From NCBI GenBank assembly GCA_027349615.1, contig DAIEML010000066.1, positions 1-10,420 of the forward strand: a DNA stretch of 10,420 nucleotides. Reading direction: 5' to 3'. Both the position numbers and the translations under genes were made by a program. The notes beneath the pieces are model-generated. The model worked only from the letters and a program-made list of their open reading frames with translations. It had not been told where the DNA came from and searched no databases. Positions within the stretch are counted from its first letter, which is position 1, and each line of letters opens with the position of its first letter. Shown piece after piece: positions 1-7,693 of the stretch. The DNA is from Ignavibacteriales bacterium (GTDB taxonomy: Bacteria > Bacteroidota > Ignavibacteria > Ignavibacteriales > Ignavibacteriaceae).

Positions 1-472
1 TCACAATCCATGCATCTTTGAATTCTTTATCATTCCATAATTCGTTTCTTACTTTTTCTGCATCGTCATGAGAAGTAAAGTGAGTTCCGAGTTGAACTAC
101 ATATAAATTTACATTAGGATTAAATACAATATTAAGTTCATCCCTTACTTTATTTTTATTTTTAGCAGCAAATTCATCAGCGCGGTCTTTTGTAGTGAAG
201 GCGCCAAGCTGAATTATATAAAAAGTTGCTGTTGTATTATGCAATTCAACCTGCTGCTTTTGCTCTTGTTGATTTTGTACTTTTGCTGGTTGTGTTGGAG
301 GAACTTGATCAAAAATGTAGAGTGAATCTTTTCCGCTTAGTTTATTCGTCTGCTCATTTGGTGTTGCCTCATTCTTTGCATTATTTTCAGTTGCTTTTTG
401 AGAAGTTGAACACGAAGCAAAAACTAATGCAAGAAGTATAGATAGTAAGTAATAGGATTTCCGCTTTATCAT
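1..472 (-). CDS. SPOR-domain lipoprotein (C-terminus cut by window edge)
   Basis: Reading the minus strand from the ATG at 472 gives 157 codons open to the left edge. Residues 1-20 are a short basic stretch and a hydrophobic segment ending in a lipobox-like FASC, so Cys21 is the likely lipidated residue after signal peptidase II cleavage. Residues 22-80 are a low-complexity, Gln/Asn/Lys-rich linker. Residues 82-157 carry both halves of a SPOR domain: FYIIQLGAFTTKDRADEF and, about 35 residues on, LYVVQLGTHFTSHDDAEK. SPOR domains bind glycan strands of peptidoglycan stripped of stem peptides, often at division sites, so an envelope or septal role is likely. The domain looks almost complete, so the stop is probably just outside the window. 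A weak AGG lies 8 bases before the ATG. A terminator separates the gene from the array upstream, so it is probably transcribed on its own; I could not identify a convincing promoter in 473-559. Confidence 0.85.
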   Translation of the reverse strand, partial: MIKRKSYYLLSILLALVFASCSTSQKATENNAKNEATPNEQTNKLSGKDSLYIFDQVPPTQPAKVQNQQEQKQQVELHNTTATFYIIQLGAFTTKDRADEFAAKNKNKVRDELNIVFNPNVNLYVVQLGTHFTSHDDAEKVRNELWNDKEFKDAWIV

Positions 473-559
473 TTTGTCAGCCTAATTTATTAAAAAGTAA
501 ACTTTATTATAATATGTATTTGGACGTCAAAATAATTTTTTAGTTCTAAAAATAATTAT

Positions 560-584
560 GAAGGGATGAATAATTCATCCCTTC
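560..584 (-). terminator. Intrinsic terminator after the SGNH hydrolase gene
   Basis: A perfect inverted repeat has 12-base arms at 560-571 (GAAGGGATGAAT) and 573-584 (ATTCATCCCTTC) around one central base, extendable by one T-A pair at 559/585. In a real hairpin the AT-rich centre would open into the loop. On the minus strand the stem is followed by ATAATTATTTTTAG, a moderately U-rich tail. It lies 11 bases past the stop codon of the hydrolase gene and marks the end of the minus-strand array. Confidence 0.85.
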
Positions 585-595
585 AATTGTATTAA

Positions 596-2011
596 TTAAA
601 ACAATAAATTCTTAAAAGTTCCAGGGGCAAAATATGGGATGTTTGATCCTGAAAATAAATTTCGTTTACTAAGAACAAAGCTTCCAGGTATTGTTGATAC
701 ATCAATTAATGGAATGCTTGCACCGAATTTACTGTTAATTACTTTTATAAATTCATCTGCAATTATTGCTTGTCCTTGATTTGTAGGATGAATTCCATCC
801 AAACTGAAAACTCCACCGGTAACAAATGTTGTATAGAATGGAATACCATTTATTACTGTTCCGCCTTTGGAATCATTTTGTCTTACATTTGTTAAAAATG
901 AATTAATATCCACTAAGCCATAACCATGAGCACTTGCCATAGCTGAAATACTAGAATTAAAAGCAGCAGTTGCTGTTTTTGCAGTTTGAATTTCACTGGC
1001 ATCTAGAATTAAAGCATCCGGCCATGGATTTTTAGGACTTAATCCAAATGGCTGAGTTGTATCAATAATTCCTCCCGCAATCAATAAAGAAATATCAGCT
1101 TTGTTATCTTTATAAAATTTTCCTGTTGGAGTTCCAATCAAACCAGCGTATGTCTGTCCAACTAGTGTAATTAAAACAGTACCATCTGCCAAAGATGATA
1201 CCGGCAAAGCCGTTCCACTATATTGTCCATGCTGCTGATAATAAATACCGTTTATTTGAAGTGAGCTAAGTTTCTGAGCAATCATCGGTCCGACAGTTGT
1301 AAAGAATGGAATTGAAGTTACATCAGGAATATTTGCTACAACAACTTTTGCACCTAAAGAATCTATACTGGTACATAATTGAGAATAAAGGTATGCAAAT
1401 GTTTGTGCATCGGTCGGTGCATTAGGTGAATATCCGCCGCTCGCTGCAAATCCAAGAACATCATTATTTCCGATCCACAATGTCAAGAAAGTTGGATGAA
1501 GAGCTTTTGCTTGTGCAAATTGTGTACCTTGTCCTCTTAATATAATATCAATGAACGGACTCTTTGAATAAGAAGTTGAAGTGCTGGTTGAGTTCATCAC
1601 ATCTGCTAATACAACTCCGGGAACTCCTAAATTATTATATGGTGCAGGATAATTTAAATTTAAAGGAGCTCCTCCTAAAACTGGTTCTGTTTTTGTTGTA
1701 AATGGATTTAGTGTATTAATTTCTATTTGACCGCCAATGCCTGGGTCAGCAATTAATGGCTGTACAAATGTTGTATTAACTTGCTTAGCTATTAAATTTG
1801 GATATGAATAAGCCTGCGCACTTGCATAAAGTGCACTTGATTGATATCCTGATGTTAAGCTATTACCAATTGAAACATATCTAGTTAAATCAACACTTCC
1901 GCTTTTGGGGCTTGGTGCCGGAGGAGCCGTTAAATCAGTTCTGTCCTGGCATCCTGAAAAAATTAAAATCGAAACAAATAATCCTAGAGTAAAATTAAAT
2001 ATCTTTTTCAT
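596..2011 (-). CDS. SGNH/GDSL-family hydrolase, lipoprotein
   Basis: This 471-residue protein is a predicted surface or periplasmic lipoprotein: residues 1-20 form a signal peptide ending in a lipobox (IFSGC, Cys21). The SGNH hydrolase blocks are in order: block I VSIGNSLTSGY with nucleophile Ser51, block II glycine near NLGVPG (126-132), block III WIGNND (179-184) with the oxyanion Asn, and block V SLDGIHPTNQG with Asp405 and His408. The complete set predicts an active serine esterase or lipase; the substrate cannot be read from the sequence. Block I is GNS rather than GDS. The spacing between blocks I-III and III-V is much longer than in the compact roughly 200-residue family members, so there are sizeable insertions. 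Translation starts at ATG 2011 behind a very strong Shine-Dalgarno, 18 bases after the FadL-like gene, so the two are almost certainly co-transcribed. Release of fatty acids or other esters for import by that channel is an inference from position. Confidence 0.9.
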   Translation of the reverse strand: MKKIFNFTLGLFVSILIFSGCQDRTDLTAPPAPSPKSGSVDLTRYVSIGNSLTSGYQSSALYASAQAYSYPNLIAKQVNTTFVQPLIADPGIGGQIEINTLNPFTTKTEPVLGGAPLNLNYPAPYNNLGVPGVVLADVMNSTSTSTSYSKSPFIDIILRGQGTQFAQAKALHPTFLTLWIGNNDVLGFAASGGYSPNAPTDAQTFAYLYSQLCTSIDSLGAKVVVANIPDVTSIPFFTTVGPMIAQKLSSLQINGIYYQQHGQYSGTALPVSSLADGTVLITLVGQTYAGLIGTPTGKFYKDNKADISLLIAGGIIDTTQPFGLSPKNPWPDALILDASEIQTAKTATAAFNSSISAMASAHGYGLVDINSFLTNVRQNDSKGGTVINGIPFYTTFVTGGVFSLDGIHPTNQGQAIIADEFIKVINSKFGASIPLIDVSTIPGSFVLSKRNLFSGSNIPYFAPGTFKNLLF

Positions 2012-2020
2012 TTTTTATAT

Positions 2021-2030
2021 CCTCCTTCCT
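2021..2030 (-). promoter_or_regulatory. Strong Shine-Dalgarno for the SGNH hydrolase
   Basis: The minus strand reads AGGAAGGAGG here, 9 bases before the ATG at 2011. It contains a nearly full match to the anti-Shine-Dalgarno of 16S rRNA and is the strongest ribosome binding site in the window. Its first base is the last base of the upstream gene's stop codon, so translational coupling to the FadL-like gene is possible. Confidence 0.8.
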
Positions 2031-3268
2031 TATAAACTATATGATAAATCTAATGCAAAAAGATTTGCGTACGCATTGTACGTTCCATTGAAAGGAGAAA
2101 ATCCAGCCGAATAACTCTCTTGAGAATCTGTTACTGTTAATTGACTATTTCTAATAAATAAATATGCAGCACTTACAGATAAGTTATTGGTTAATTTATA
2201 TCCTGCACCAAAGCTAAAACCAAGTCTGTTAGCTTCTGGTAAAGATGGATTTACATATTCAGGCTTAACTGGATTTTTATCATAATAAATTCCAGCTCTT
2301 AAAGCTAAATCTTGGGTTAAATTATATTCTGCACCAAATCGAATTATATATGAATTATCATACAACCTTGGACTTGATACAGTCATATTTTGTTGTGTAA
2401 AATTTATTGATAAAGTATCGTAGCTCTTCCAGCCAACATATTGAAAATCAGCTGACAATAATAGTTCCGGAAGAATTCTATATGCAGCTCCGATTGCCAA
2501 ATTAAATGGTGTTGTTAATCCTGCTGTTGCACTGCCGTTTGGTAATTCAGAAGCTAATTGTGAAGAGCCTGTTGTTGTAGCTGTTCCTTTAAAAGTATAT
2601 TTAATTTGGCTGTGGAAAGAAACTCCAAATGATAAATCATCTGTAGGCTTATACATCAAGCCTAAATTATAACCCCATTCAGCTTTATCATTTCCAGTTA
2701 ATGAAGTAAAAGCATCGCCGGCAAAAGGAGTTTGAGGTGTTTTTTTAGATATTTTTACATTTGCAAAACTATAAACTAATGCAGCACTAACGGAGATCTG
2801 ATCAGTCAATTTATATGCAACAACTGGGGAAATTGTAAATACCTGCAAGCTGGTTTCAATTGCTAAATATTTTCCAATCCAGTTATCATCCCATTTAGAT
2901 CCTAAACCAAATGGACTTGTAAAACCAAGACCAAAAGCTAAATCTGGATTGTATCTGTAACTTGCAAAAAAATGAGTTGGAAAAAATGATTGCTTTGTCG
3001 CATCGTATTCTGTCACTGATGGGCTAACGCCTCTAAAAGCAAATACCGGTGCAATTAATGTAGATCCCAAGATAAAATTGGTTCCGCTTAATTGTGTTAA
3101 GCCGGCACCATTAAAATATATTGCTGATGGATCATTTGATATTGCAGTAAATGCACCACCCATAGCCATTGCTCTTGCGTTGTGCTCGTTGAGTTGGAAA
3201 CCACCGGCAAAAACTTGTGAGTAAGTTATTGCCAGGAAAATAACGAAAGTAATAAATTTTACTTTCAC
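2030..3268 (-). CDS. OmpP1/FadL-family outer membrane channel
   Basis: The 412-residue product belongs to the OmpP1/FadL beta-barrel family, which moves long-chain fatty acids or other hydrophobic compounds across the outer membrane. Residues 1-21 are a signal peptide with likely cleavage after VFA. The mature N-terminus GGFQLNEHNARAMAMGGAF (22-40) and the following SNDPSAIYFNGAGL (44-57) form the family's plug/hatch signature. The remainder alternates aromatic-rich strands and polar loops as expected for a barrel and ends in LDLSYSL. The family usually has NPAG in the signature; here it is NGAG. The start is a GTG: a GGAGGT lies just upstream, an in-frame TAG lies nine codons before it, and no later start preserves the signal peptide. 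Some relatives are labelled hemin receptor, a name not supported by anything seen here. The SGNH lipoprotein follows 18 bases downstream, and the biotin carrier gene ends 61 bases upstream. Confidence 0.92.
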   Translation of the reverse strand: MKVKFITFVIFLAITYSQVFAGGFQLNEHNARAMAMGGAFTAISNDPSAIYFNGAGLTQLSGTNFILGSTLIAPVFAFRGVSPSVTEYDATKQSFFPTHFFASYRYNPDLAFGLGFTSPFGLGSKWDDNWIGKYLAIETSLQVFTISPVVAYKLTDQISVSAALVYSFANVKISKKTPQTPFAGDAFTSLTGNDKAEWGYNLGLMYKPTDDLSFGVSFHSQIKYTFKGTATTTGSSQLASELPNGSATAGLTTPFNLAIGAAYRILPELLLSADFQYVGWKSYDTLSINFTQQNMTVSSPRLYDNSYIIRFGAEYNLTQDLALRAGIYYDKNPVKPEYVNPSLPEANRLGFSFGAGYKLTNNLSVSAAYLFIRNSQLTVTDSQESYSAGFSPFNGTYNAYANLFALDLSYSL

Positions 3269-3271
3269 ATG

Positions 3272-3277
3272 ACCTCC
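3272..3277 (-). promoter_or_regulatory. Shine-Dalgarno deciding the GTG start of the FadL-like gene
   Basis: The minus strand reads GGAGGTCATGTGAAAG. GGAGGT is a good ribosome binding site. The ATG at 3270-3268 is followed at once by TGA, so it cannot start the gene. The overlapping GTG at 3268-3266 is in frame with the signal peptide. The spacing to GTG (3 to 4 bases) is tight. Confidence 0.6.
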
Positions 3278-3329
3278 ATTATATGATTTAATCTAGATAG
3301 TTAATTAATATATAGTTTAGCATAATATT

Positions 3330-3830
3330 TTATTCAATTGTAAATAAAGCGGCGCCCTTTTCAACGGCTGTTCCCTCTTTAACAAAAATATTTTTTATTA
3401 AACCTGAATTAGGTGCTCGTAAATCATTTTCCATCTTCATAGCTTCTAAAATAATAATAGTCTCACCTTGTGAAATTAATTCTCCTGCATTTTTTTTAAT
3501 TTTTAAAATCATTCCGGGCATTGGGGCTTTTACTTCTGTTTTATGATGTGCCGAAGATTTATTCCCCAGCAATTCATTAGCTTTTTCCTGCAATAATGAT
3601 CTTACGATCACTTCAAAATTTTTATCTTTTATTGAAACTGAATAGTTTCCGTTTTCAATTTTAATTACGATTACTTCTAATATTTTATCATTCAGTTTAA
3701 TTAAATAATTGTGCCCATCTAAATGAATTAAATCATAACTATATTCTTTATTGTCAATTGTAATTTTTGAATTTTCAGAAACAGAAATTTTTTTCTTCTT
3801 ATCATTCAGTGTAACAACAAAATCATTCAT
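3330..3830 (-). CDS. Biotin carboxyl carrier protein of an acyl-CoA carboxylase
   Basis: This 166-residue protein carries the biotin that shuttles carboxylate between the biotin carboxylase and carboxyltransferase subunits. The C-terminal part (about 98-166) is a biotinyl/lipoyl-type domain: KAPMPGMILKI, then the biotinylation motif EAMKMEN with Lys132, 34 residues from the C-terminus, the usual distance. Residues 1-80 are a beta-rich region resembling the carboxylase-binding segment found inside fused propionyl-CoA carboxylase alpha chains, and 81-97 form a hinge. The APMPGMI form and this N-terminal region fit propionyl/acyl-CoA carboxylases better than the AccB of the fatty-acid-synthesis enzyme, whose linker is typically Pro/Ala-rich. 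The start ATG lies inside the end of the carboxylase gene (8-base overlap ATGAATGA) with no clear Shine-Dalgarno, so translation is probably coupled, which would help keep the two subunits in balance. Confidence 0.92.
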   Translation of the reverse strand: MNDFVVTLNDKKKKISVSENSKITIDNKEYSYDLIHLDGHNYLIKLNDKILEVIVIKIENGNYSVSIKDKNFEVIVRSLLQEKANELLGNKSSAHHKTEVKAPMPGMILKIKKNAGELISQGETIIILEAMKMENDLRAPNSGLIKNIFVKEGTAVEKGAALFTIE

Positions 3831-5325
3831 ACAGCAAGCTTGTCCAGTAATTGTTGCTATTCTTTGAATGCGAATAATAAGAATCTTCTTTCTTTCTTAC
3901 AAGTGATTTTTCTTTAATTAATGCTGAAATAATCGCAGCTGCGTCTTCGAGCAATTCATCATCATCTTTCGAAGAGATCATAATTGCCTTATATTCTCTC
4001 TCTAAAAAATTTATATCAATTTTGCCTTTTGAAAAATTATCATTGCTGAATATTGCATCTAGAAATGAAATATTATTTATTACACCGGATATTTGATATT
4101 CGCTTAATGCTCTTTTCATCCTTTCAATTGCACTTAATCTATCTTGCGCCCAAACAATTAATTTAGAAATAAGCGGATCATAATAAACAGATATTTCTGA
4201 GCCAGTGCCGAATCCGTCGTCAACTCTTATTCCTGGGCCGCCTGGAATTTTATATTCCGAAAGTTTTCCGGTAGCAGGTAAAAAATTATTATTAGGATCT
4301 TCTGCATAAATTCTGCTTTCAAAAGCATGCCCGCTAATTTTAATATCTTCCTGCTTAAAGGAAAGTTTTTTGCCTAAAGCTATATTGATTTGCTCTTTTA
4401 CCAAATCTATGCCGGAAATTAATTCGGTTACAGGATGTTCTACTTGAATTCTTGTGTTCATTTCAAGAAAATAAAATTCTTTATTTGAATCCATTAAAAA
4501 TTCAATGGTGCCGGCATTAAAATAGCCGCAGGCTTTTGCTGCATTCACTGCGGCTTGTGTAATTTTACCTCTTGTCTCTTCATCAACAAATGAAGATGGC
4601 GATTCTTCAATAATTTTTTGATGTCTTCTTTGAATTGAACATTCCCTTTCAAATAGATGTGCATAGTTTCCATGTTTGTCGGCAATTACTTGTACTTCTA
4701 TGTGCCTGGGATTTTCAATATATTTTTCTATGTAAATTGAATCATCACCAAATGCTTTCATTACTTCTCTTTTTGTAGCTTCAAAAGCATCTTTGAATTC
4801 TTGAACAGATGAAATTTTTCTCATCCCTTTTCCGCCGCCTCCTGCTGCTGCTTTAAGCAAAACTGGAAATCCGATTTTATTAGCAGAATCAATTCCTTCT
4901 TCGATTGTTGAAATCGGCTTAGTCGTTCCGGGAACAATTGGAACTCCGCTTTTTGACATTAACTCTCTTGCTGCTGTTTTATTGCCCATCATTGCCACGG
5001 ATTTTGATGAAGGCCCAATGAAAGTAATATTTTCATCTTCTAATGTTTTTATAAAATCAGAATTTTCAGAAAAGAAACCATAGCCTGGATGAATTGCATC
5101 GGCTTTTATTTTTTTTGCAAGATCAATTATTTTTGTTTTGTTTAGATATGATTGTGAAGCAGTTGATTCTCCGATATGATATGCTTCATCTGCTAGTCGA
5201 GTATGTAAAGAAGTTTTGTCGGCGTCTGAATATATTGCAGCAGATTTTATTCCCATCTCTCTGCAAGCGCGAATTATTCTAACAGCAATTTCACCTCTGT
5301 TTGCAATTAAGATTTTTTTGAACAA
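3823..5325 (-). CDS. accC: Biotin carboxylase subunit of an acyl-CoA carboxylase
   Basis: This 500-residue enzyme uses ATP and bicarbonate to carboxylate biotin on the carrier protein. The N-terminal domain begins KKILIANRGEIAVRIIRA (3-20). The ATP-grasp region follows, with Lys116, Lys158, the glycine loop GGGGKGM (162-168), His208, RECSIQRRHQKIIEE (228-241), metal ligands Glu275 and Glu288, and EMNTRIQVEHPVTE (288-301) containing Asn290, Arg292 and Glu296. RIYAEDP (338-344) supplies Arg338. All expected catalytic residues are present. About 50 residues follow the roughly 450-residue carboxylase core, as in acyl-CoA carboxylase alpha chains, so propionyl- or another acyl-CoA is as likely a target as acetyl-CoA; the symbol names the catalytic type only. 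The start is TTG at 5325: a TAA lies two codons upstream in frame, AAGGT lies 5 bases before it, and any later start would remove the conserved N-terminus. MutS2 ends 19 bases upstream. No carboxyltransferase gene is in the window. Confidence 0.93.
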   Translation of the reverse strand: MFKKILIANRGEIAVRIIRACREMGIKSAAIYSDADKTSLHTRLADEAYHIGESTASQSYLNKTKIIDLAKKIKADAIHPGYGFFSENSDFIKTLEDENITFIGPSSKSVAMMGNKTAARELMSKSGVPIVPGTTKPISTIEEGIDSANKIGFPVLLKAAAGGGGKGMRKISSVQEFKDAFEATKREVMKAFGDDSIYIEKYIENPRHIEVQVIADKHGNYAHLFERECSIQRRHQKIIEESPSSFVDEETRGKITQAAVNAAKACGYFNAGTIEFLMDSNKEFYFLEMNTRIQVEHPVTELISGIDLVKEQINIALGKKLSFKQEDIKISGHAFESRIYAEDPNNNFLPATGKLSEYKIPGGPGIRVDDGFGTGSEISVYYDPLISKLIVWAQDRLSAIERMKRALSEYQISGVINNISFLDAIFSNDNFSKGKIDINFLEREYKAIMISSKDDDELLEDAAAIISALIKEKSLVRKKEDSYYSHSKNSNNYWTSLLYE

Positions 5326-5330
5326 TTCTT

Positions 5331-5335
5331 ACCTT
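5331..5335 (-). promoter_or_regulatory. Ribosome binding site supporting the TTG start of the biotin carboxylase
   Basis: AAGGT on the minus strand lies 5 bases before TTG 5325-5323. The in-frame TAA immediately upstream (5331-5329) excludes a longer protein, so this site and the conserved N-terminus together fix the start. Confidence 0.6.
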
Positions 5336-5344
5336 ATAATTATT

Positions 5345-7693
5345 TTAGTTTAACTCAGCAATCGTTATTCCATCACCGCCGAATTCAATCGGAGCGAAAT
5401 AATATTTTTTTACTCCCGAATGTTTTTTTAATATTTCTTGTACCGTTTTTTTCAAAACGCCTGTTCCCTTTCCATGGAGAATTTCTATTCGATCTAATCC
5501 GGAAGAGTATGCTTCATCAACAAATTTTATAATATCAAATTCTGCTTCCTCAGGTTTTTCACCACGTATGTCTAAGCGAAATTTAGGAACTGAAATATTA
5601 AAGCTTCCTATCGAGGTTGCTTCAACTTTTTCTTTTATCTTTTTTGAAAGAACTAGATTTTTAACATCAACCTGCATCTTTACTTTGCCAACTTGCACAG
5701 TTGCTTTCTTCTTATCCTTTGAGATATCAAGTATTTCTCCGGCAGACTGAGTATCTTTAATTGTAACGGAATTTCCGACAGCAAAGTTATGGTTTTCCAA
5801 ATTCAAATCAATATCTTCAATAAAAAGTGTCTTATTTTTTTCTTTAATCTCTTTAACAATATTTTGAGATTCTTTAATCACTTCGCTTTGTGCATGCGAT
5901 TCTTTTAAATCTTTAATTACTTGTTCAATCTTTTTATTAATTCCTCTTAAGTAATCATCAGCTTCTGATTTAGCTCGTTTTAAAATTTCTTTTTTCTCTC
6001 TATCTAGTTTCTCAACATTCTGTTTATATAAATTTGAAAGTCCCGCTAATCTGGTATTTTCAATTTCCATTTTTTTTAGTTTCTCTTCCAGCTCTTGAGA
6101 TTTTTTTTCTATGTCGACGAGAAAGTTTTCAACCTTATGCTTGTCTTTATCTAAATATTGCGATGCAAGTTCTAGAAAATTATCATCAAAACCGATTCGT
6201 TTAGCTACTTCAAAAGCATAGCTGGAGCCTGGAATTCCTTGCTTAAACAAATAAGTAGGTTTTAAATTTTGAGTATCGAATTCCATTGCCGCATTTTCAA
6301 ATCCGGTAAGATCGTTTGCGATTAATTTTAAACTTCCGTGATGAGTTGTTGCAAATACTGTTGCAAGCTTATCGCGTAAACATATTAAAGTTGAAGCCGC
6401 AAGCGCAGATCCTTCTGCCGGGTCAGTGCCGGTTCCGATTTCATCTAACAAAATCAATGAATAAGCATCGGCAGAATTTAAAATCATTTTTATATTTGAT
6501 AAATGAGAACTGAAAGTTGAAAGGTCATCTTCAATCGATTGAGCATCTCCAATATCAAGAAGAACATTATTAAAAAAATGAAAATTGGAATCCGGGCTTG
6601 CTGGTATATGAATTCCTGTTTGAACTAATAGAACTAGTAATCCTATTGTTTTTAACACTACAGTTTTGCCGCCGGCATTTGGACCGGTGATTAAAATAAT
6701 TTTTTTATCTTCAATTTTTACATTAAGCGGAATCGCATTCTCTTTTCCAAATTTTTTTAGTAGAATGGGGTGTCGAGAATCCTGAATTGTAAATGGCTTC
6801 TTTTTATCGATCTCCGGAAACGATCCGATTATTTCAATCGAATAATTTGCTTTTGCATAAATCGAATCTATTTCTGCTATTGTCTCAAGTGATTCTTTCA
6901 ACTGAATACTTACTTCGCCAATCCTTTTTGTAACTTCTCTCAGCAGTCTTTCAATTTCTCTTCGTTCAGCAAAAGACAAAGACACAATTTCATTGTTCAG
7001 TTCAAGAGTTTCTTCGGGTTCGATATAAACAGTTTGTCCGGTTGACGATTCAGAATGAATAAATCCTCTTATGTGCCGCTTATGTTCAGCCTTTACAGGA
7101 ATTACAATTCGCCCGTCCCGCAATGTTAAATATTCTTCTCTTACAATATCTTTTTCTTCAAGTGACTTGATAATTCTGTTTACAGATTTTATCAGATCAT
7201 CATTCTTAATTCTTATTTCTTTTCTAATTTCAAAAAGCTTTGCACTTGCAGAGTCTTTTACTTCGCCGTTTTCATTTATAATTTTTTGGATGTAATGTTC
7301 AAATAATTTATCTGAGAATAATCTTTCTGAAAACTCTTCAAGGTGTGGCGCTGTTTCTTTATTCTGTCTCAAATAATGTATCAAATTTCTGGAGATTACT
7401 GCAAGCTTTAATATTTCTAAAATCCTTTTGCTTTCTAATATTGCACCTTCAATATTGCTCGTAGCGATTGCTTCATCAAGGATTGGAAGGTATTCTAGAG
7501 GAGGCAAAGTATGTTTGATTAAAATTTCTTTAGCTTCAGTTACTTGCTGCCCTTCTAATTTAATTCTTGAAATTTCTGAGAATGGAATCGAAGTAAGAAT
7601 TTTTTCTTTGCCTTTTTCAGTCGCGCAGTACTTTGAAATGTATTGGAGAATTTTTTGGTATTCTAATTTTTCAAGTACGGTTGGAGAAATCAT
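5345..7693 (-). CDS. mutS2: MutS2 family ATPase with Smr domain
   Basis: The 782-residue length and the domain order are typical of MutS2, a homologue of MutS without the mismatch-recognition domain. Residues 1-300 are the lever/clamp region. The ATPase has Walker A GPNAGGKT (337-344), the ST..SSH region (392-397), and Walker B LILLDEIGTGTDP (413-425) with the THH switch (450-452). A highly charged coiled coil spans about 520-625, a KOW-like beta segment about 635-685, and a C-terminal Smr domain about 703-782 contains LDIRG (707-711) and HGKGTG (740-745). In characterised bacteria MutS2 suppresses homologous recombination and/or splits collided ribosomes; which role applies here cannot be told. 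Both the nuclease-type LDxRG motif and the HGxG loop are intact. The ATG overlaps the CvpA stop as TAATG, and no strong Shine-Dalgarno is seen, so translation is likely coupled. The biotin carboxylase follows after 19 bases. Confidence 0.96.
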   Translation of the reverse strand: MISPTVLEKLEYQKILQYISKYCATEKGKEKILTSIPFSEISRIKLEGQQVTEAKEILIKHTLPPLEYLPILDEAIATSNIEGAILESKRILEILKLAVISRNLIHYLRQNKETAPHLEEFSERLFSDKLFEHYIQKIINENGEVKDSASAKLFEIRKEIRIKNDDLIKSVNRIIKSLEEKDIVREEYLTLRDGRIVIPVKAEHKRHIRGFIHSESSTGQTVYIEPEETLELNNEIVSLSFAERREIERLLREVTKRIGEVSIQLKESLETIAEIDSIYAKANYSIEIIGSFPEIDKKKPFTIQDSRHPILLKKFGKENAIPLNVKIEDKKIILITGPNAGGKTVVLKTIGLLVLLVQTGIHIPASPDSNFHFFNNVLLDIGDAQSIEDDLSTFSSHLSNIKMILNSADAYSLILLDEIGTGTDPAEGSALAASTLICLRDKLATVFATTHHGSLKLIANDLTGFENAAMEFDTQNLKPTYLFKQGIPGSSYAFEVAKRIGFDDNFLELASQYLDKDKHKVENFLVDIEKKSQELEEKLKKMEIENTRLAGLSNLYKQNVEKLDREKKEILKRAKSEADDYLRGINKKIEQVIKDLKESHAQSEVIKESQNIVKEIKEKNKTLFIEDIDLNLENHNFAVGNSVTIKDTQSAGEILDISKDKKKATVQVGKVKMQVDVKNLVLSKKIKEKVEATSIGSFNISVPKFRLDIRGEKPEEAEFDIIKFVDEAYSSGLDRIEILHGKGTGVLKKTVQEILKKHSGVKKYYFAPIEFGGDGITIAELN

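Noticed and set aside
226..441. Plus-strand ORF with hydrophobic residues opposite the SPOR lipoprotein
   Set aside because: It lies wholly antisense to a gene with a lipobox and a clear SPOR domain, has no ribosome binding site and resembles no family; it is a frame shadow.
473..559. TTGACG and TATAAT-like strings before the SPOR gene, considered as a sigma70-type promoter
   Set aside because: The spacing between them is about 13 bases, too short for a functional -35/-10 pair, and no TAnnTTTG element is present.
3823..3830. Possible programmed frameshift fusing the biotin carboxylase and carrier protein
   Set aside because: The overlap ATGAATGA contains a normal stop and start and no slippery run at the junction. 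Separate subunits are a known arrangement, so coupled translation is the simpler reading.
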